A program made the translations under genes and the position numbers. Shown one piece after another: positions 23,430 through 25,838 of a stretch of 25,838 nucleotides of DNA. The stretch lies in the NCBI GenBank assembly GCA_016932895.1, contig JAFGCA010000279.1:1-25838 (forward strand), in the 5' to 3' direction. Every line of letters starts with the position of its first letter. Position 1 is the first letter of the stretch. The stretch comes from Sedimentisphaerales bacterium. Lineage in GTDB: Bacteria > Planctomycetota > Phycisphaerae > Sedimentisphaerales > SG8-4. The notes under the pieces are model-generated. The model was not told where the DNA came from, made no database searches, and saw nothing but the letters and a program-made list of their open reading frames with translations.

Positions 23430-24988
23430 TGCTGTGCCAGGGAATCGAGGACGACGGTTCTCATGAGGTTGGTGTTGGCGGGTTGGTTGGTGAAGAGTTT
23501 GAATTGGGCGGCGGCCTGGTTTACGAACATGGCGATGCCGTCGATGGTTTTGGCGCCGGCCTCCCGGGCCTGCTTGAGCAGGAGGGTCCGGGCGGGGTTG
23601 TAGACGGTATCGAAGACGGTCTGCTCCGGCCTGAGGGCCTCGGCGGGCACGGGCGAGCGGTCCACGTGCGGATGCATGCCGATGCTGGTGCAGTTGACCA
23701 CAAGCTTCGCGTCGAGGCGAGGCAGATCATCGAGCGGTGCGAACCGGCAGCCGAAGTCGGTCGCCAGCAGTTCGGCCCGCTCCAGGGTGCGGTTGTAGAT
23801 TTTGATCCGGGCGCCGGCGTCGCTGAGTCCGGCCACGATGGCGCGCGAGACACCGCCGGCCCCGACGACGGCGACCGGAACGTCGCGCAGGTCGCGCCGT
23901 TCGATCCCCATGCCGGCGGTGATGGCATCCAAGGCCCCGGCGTAGTCGGTGTTGTAGACGCTGAGCCGGCCGTCGCGCCCGATTAGAACGGTGTTGGCCG
24001 CTCCGATCTGGGCGGCCAGCGGCTCGATGAAGCCGTTCTGCACCCGCACGTATTCCAGGGCGCCGTGCTTGTGCGGGATCGTCACGCTGAAACCGCGAAA
24101 GCCCAGCCAGGGCCGGCGCAGCACGTTGTCGAAGAAGTCGTAGAGCAGGCCCCGGCCGCCCTCGACGTGCAGCGGCAGATAGAGCCCGTTGACCTGCGCG
24201 TCGGCGAAGCAGGCGTTGTGGATCGCCGGGCTCAGCGAATGGGCCACCGGATCGGCGATCACACCGAAAAGCTCGGTCCGTTCGTCGATGTCGTCGTGGC
24301 GATAGAGCCCCTTGAGCTGGGCGGCCGTCACCTGGCCCGGCGCGGTCGCCGCCTGCGCGTCGATACTGGCAAACGTCACGAGGCCGCCGAGCTTCCGAGC
24401 CAAAACGCGGCTGATCAAGCCCGCCTGGCCCATGCACAGGACAATCCCGTCACCGCCGCCGTGGAGCAGATCGAAAGCGTCGAAGCAATCGTTGATGTGA
24501 CGGGCCTTGTACACCAGCTTGGGAACCGCCTCGGGGCAGGCGCGAAGAATCTCGCGGTGCAATCGCTTCAGATCGGGAAACGGGCCCGCGAAATCGTGTG
24601 CCGAGAGAATCAGGCGGGCCTTCGAGGAGGCAGACAGTGCGGTGCGAATGCGACGCTCGTTGTCGGCGCGGCGGAAATTCGCATATTCGCAGTCGATGAA
24701 ATCGGCTCCGGCCGCCACCGCCGCCGCCAGGACCTCCATCCGCAGCGACTCGGGGTAGTCCAGCGCCCCGCCTTCGGCCCTGTCCCGGCAGGTCACGATC
24801 ACCGGCACCGAAGCGCCGGCGGCACTCCGAACGTCCGCCACCAGTTCCCGGACCCGGTCCACGCTCAGATCGGTCAGGTAGTCCGTCCGCAATTCGAGCG
24901 TCTCGGCGCCGCCATCCACCGCCCGCGCCACCTGCCGCCGGGCGTGCGCCACATCCCTCGCCGAAATAGGAATCGCCAAATACGTCAT
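23426..24988 (-). CDS. aroDE: Bifunctional 3-dehydroquinate dehydratase (type I) / shikimate dehydrogenase
   Basis: From ATG 24988 the product is 520 residues covering steps 3 and 4 of the shikimate pathway. The AroD domain (1-225) has TLELRTDYL (Glu32, Arg34), catalytic His131 in LSAHDF, and the Schiff-base Lys157 in PKLVYKARH. The AroE domain (about 238-515) has GVIADPVAHSLSPAIHNACF, catalytic Lys307 in TIPHK, Asp348 in NTDYAGAL, the NADP loop GAGGVSRAI (376-384), NRT, NCTSIGMHP and GIAMFVNQAAAQF. Such AroD-AroE fusions are known from plants, chlamydiae and planctomycetes. The longer frame to 25342 crosses repeat DNA and is rejected. TATAGG lies 6 bases before the ATG, so a nearly leaderless transcript is possible. 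It is coupled to the PIN-like gene. Confidence 0.96.
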   Translation of the reverse strand: MTYLAIPISARDVAHARRQVARAVDGGAETLELRTDYLTDLSVDRVRELVADVRSAAGASVPVIVTCRDRAEGGALDYPESLRMEVLAAAVAAGADFIDCEYANFRRADNERRIRTALSASSKARLILSAHDFAGPFPDLKRLHREILRACPEAVPKLVYKARHINDCFDAFDLLHGGGDGIVLCMGQAGLISRVLARKLGGLVTFASIDAQAATAPGQVTAAQLKGLYRHDDIDERTELFGVIADPVAHSLSPAIHNACFADAQVNGLYLPLHVEGGRGLLYDFFDNVLRRPWLGFRGFSVTIPHKHGALEYVRVQNGFIEPLAAQIGAANTVLIGRDGRLSVYNTDYAGALDAITAGMGIERRDLRDVPVAVVGAGGVSRAIVAGLSDAGARIKIYNRTLERAELLATDFGCRFAPLDDLPRLDAKLVVNCTSIGMHPHVDRSPVPAEALRPEQTVFDTVYNPARTLLLKQAREAGAKTIDGIAMFVNQAAAQFKLFTNQPANTNLMRTVVLDSLAQQ

Positions 24989-25154
24989 GCCCAACCTATA
25001 GCAGCCATCCCCCCCAAAAGCAAGGAACAACAGGCACCCACCCGGTCGGATCGAGGGCAGACTTGCTCGCCGCTCGCAGTGCCACCATCGAATCCGCGTC
25101 AATCTCGTGTCAATCTGCGTCTCATGCAAATTCTGACCGACTCTTGCGCAGCGT

Positions 25155-25233
25155 GTCATCCTGAACGCAGCGCAGCGAAGTGAAGGATCTCGCTCGCGGA
25201 CTGGAGATTGCGTTGTTCGCGGCTCAGGATGAC
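25155..25233. repeat. Dispersed-type repeat with 10-bp inverted ends
   Basis: GTCATCCTGA at 25155-25164 and TCAGGATGAC at 25224-25233 are exact reverse complements. They flank AACGCAGCGCAGCGAAGTGA and a GGATCTCGCTCGCGGACTGG stretch, a composition I associate with intergenic repeats in many environmental genomes. It has no coding signal. Confidence 0.5.
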
Positions 25234-25395
25234 AAAGGCCCAAGGACTTTTCCGAATCTGTCTCAGGTGCCTCCGGGCCTGGTGTTGTGGAGGGATGATC
25301 GATTCCTTCTGTGCGGGCCGGGGCAGGGGATTGCCTGTCCACTCATCTATTCTTCTACTGTTTTACTCATTCACTGAAAAAGCCCCAAATTTGAC

Positions 25396-25424
25396 TTGAC
25401 GGCGACACGAAAGCGAGTTATGGT
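25396..25424 (+). promoter_or_regulatory. Sigma70 promoter of the right-end gene
   Basis: TTGACG (25396-25401), a 17-base spacer and TATGGT (25419-25424). Transcription would begin near 25431, giving a leader of about 54 bases with AAGGGG before ATG 25485. Confidence 0.6.
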
Positions 25425-25484
25425 ATTTGTCAAACTCAATAGCCAATTGTAAATGGTAGATGTAAAATGTAAGGGGAAACGATC

Positions 25485-25838
25485 ATGGCTACGCAAGCAC
25501 AGATTCAGGCGAATCGGTTGAATGCACAGAAATCGACGGGGCCGCGGACGGTTGAAGGCAAGGCGGTTGTGGCGCAGAATGCGGTTACGCACGGGTTGTG
25601 CGCCCAGAAGGCGGTGATTGCGGGGGAGGACGTGGGGGAGTTCGAGTTCTATCGCGACCGGATGTTGGGCGAACTGTCGCCGGATGGGGAGGTGGAGTCG
25701 ATGTTGGCCGAGCGGGTGGTGAGCCTGTCGTGGCGCTTGCGGCGGGCCGAGCGCGTCCAGAACGAGGTGTTCGATACGCTGCTGGCCAGGATCGCGGCCG
25801 ACCCGTTCCGGAGGCGCGCGCGGTCGCGCGAGGCCGAC
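25485..25838 (+). CDS. STGPRT-type planctomycete family protein, 5' part
   Basis: ATG 25485, preceded by AAGGGG, opens a frame of 118 codons that is still open at the window edge. It begins MATQAQIQANRLNAQKSTGP and continues RTVEGKAVVAQNAVTHGLCA, a highly conserved N-terminus of a family often present in many copies in planctomycete and other environmental genomes. The rest is helical and rich in Arg/Glu (SLSWRLRRAERVQNEVFDTL). The function is unknown. The basic N-terminus and the association with mobile or repeat DNA in other genomes hint at DNA binding or mobility, which is inference. It has its own promoter and is truncated only by the window. Confidence 0.85.
   Translation, partial: MATQAQIQANRLNAQKSTGPRTVEGKAVVAQNAVTHGLCAQKAVIAGEDVGEFEFYRDRMLGELSPDGEVESMLAERVVSLSWRLRRAERVQNEVFDTLLARIAADPFRRRARSREAD

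Larger units (their letters stand above)
24989..25484. other. Repeat-containing spacer between aroDE and the right-end gene
   Basis: No gene is seen. 25155-25233 holds a widespread-looking element beginning GTCATCCTGAACGCAGCGCA and closing with the reverse complement of its first ten bases. The divergent promoters of aroDE (left) and the right-end gene (25396-25424) must also lie here. Confidence 0.5.

Noticed and set aside
24989..25342. N-terminal extension of AroDE
   Set aside because: It runs through dispersed-repeat DNA and has no similarity to type I dehydroquinate dehydratases, which begin as at ATG 24988.

Overview
This is a GC-rich bacterial chromosome segment. It most resembles an environmental planctomycete, perhaps of the Phycisphaerae/Sedimentisphaerales type. 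That placement is inferred from family content: a pseudopilin-like 'DGH' protein, an N-terminal NRLNAQKSTGPRT..EGK family, an AroD-AroE fusion, an enlarged prepilin peptidase, and a ferredoxin-linked 2-oxoacid oxidoreductase with a small siroheme protein that suggests an anaerobic life. No rRNA, tRNA or CRISPR array was found.

Layout. 1-2048 is an accessory edge: a truncated RAYT/Y1 transposase reading off the left end, a 58-bp tandem duplication behind it, an orphan membrane protein of lower GC, and about 650 bp of repeat-rich non-coding DNA that includes a 159-bp segment bounded by 15-bp perfect inverted repeats. 2049-8797 is a tight minus-strand operon, in transcription order: 2-oxoacid:ferredoxin oxidoreductase alpha(gamma) and beta, a small siroheme sulfite reductase-like protein, a solo ABC ATPase, a DUF2400/TIGR02757 protein with an endonuclease III-like iron-sulfur motif, and a predicted transglutaminase-like protein. 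A TTGACA-16-AATAAT promoter sits just upstream. 8918-11729 carries a YyaL/DUF255 thioredoxin-fold protein and a rubrerythrin-like ferritin, also on the minus strand.

12066-16103 is the only long plus-strand block: comEC, an exported alkaline phosphatase whose ribosome binding site lies in the last codons of comEC, and a 72-aa barrel-sandwich-like protein overlapping the phosphatase by ATGA. It converges on a minus-strand run of argG, prepilin peptidase and an OmpA-type lipoprotein (19338 to 16193). Upstream on the minus strand are a large exported protein with a pseudopilin-like C-terminus, two tandem orphan nucleotidyltransferases, a PIN-like protein and the AroD-AroE fusion, the last two coupled by ATGA. 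The right end has a repeat-rich spacer and the start of a plus-strand gene of the STGPRT family that runs off the window.

Possible joint functions (inference). The oxidoreductase could supply reduced ferredoxin to the siroheme protein. ComEC plus alkaline phosphatase suggests use of extracellular DNA or phosphate esters. The prepilin peptidase, the pseudopilin-like protein and ComEC are all typical parts of pilus/competence machinery, although they are split across operons here. The least understood pieces are the aroDE-PIN pair with an apparent in-frame GC-rich insertion, the DUF2400-transglutaminase-like pair, and the orphan 72-aa barrel-sandwich protein.
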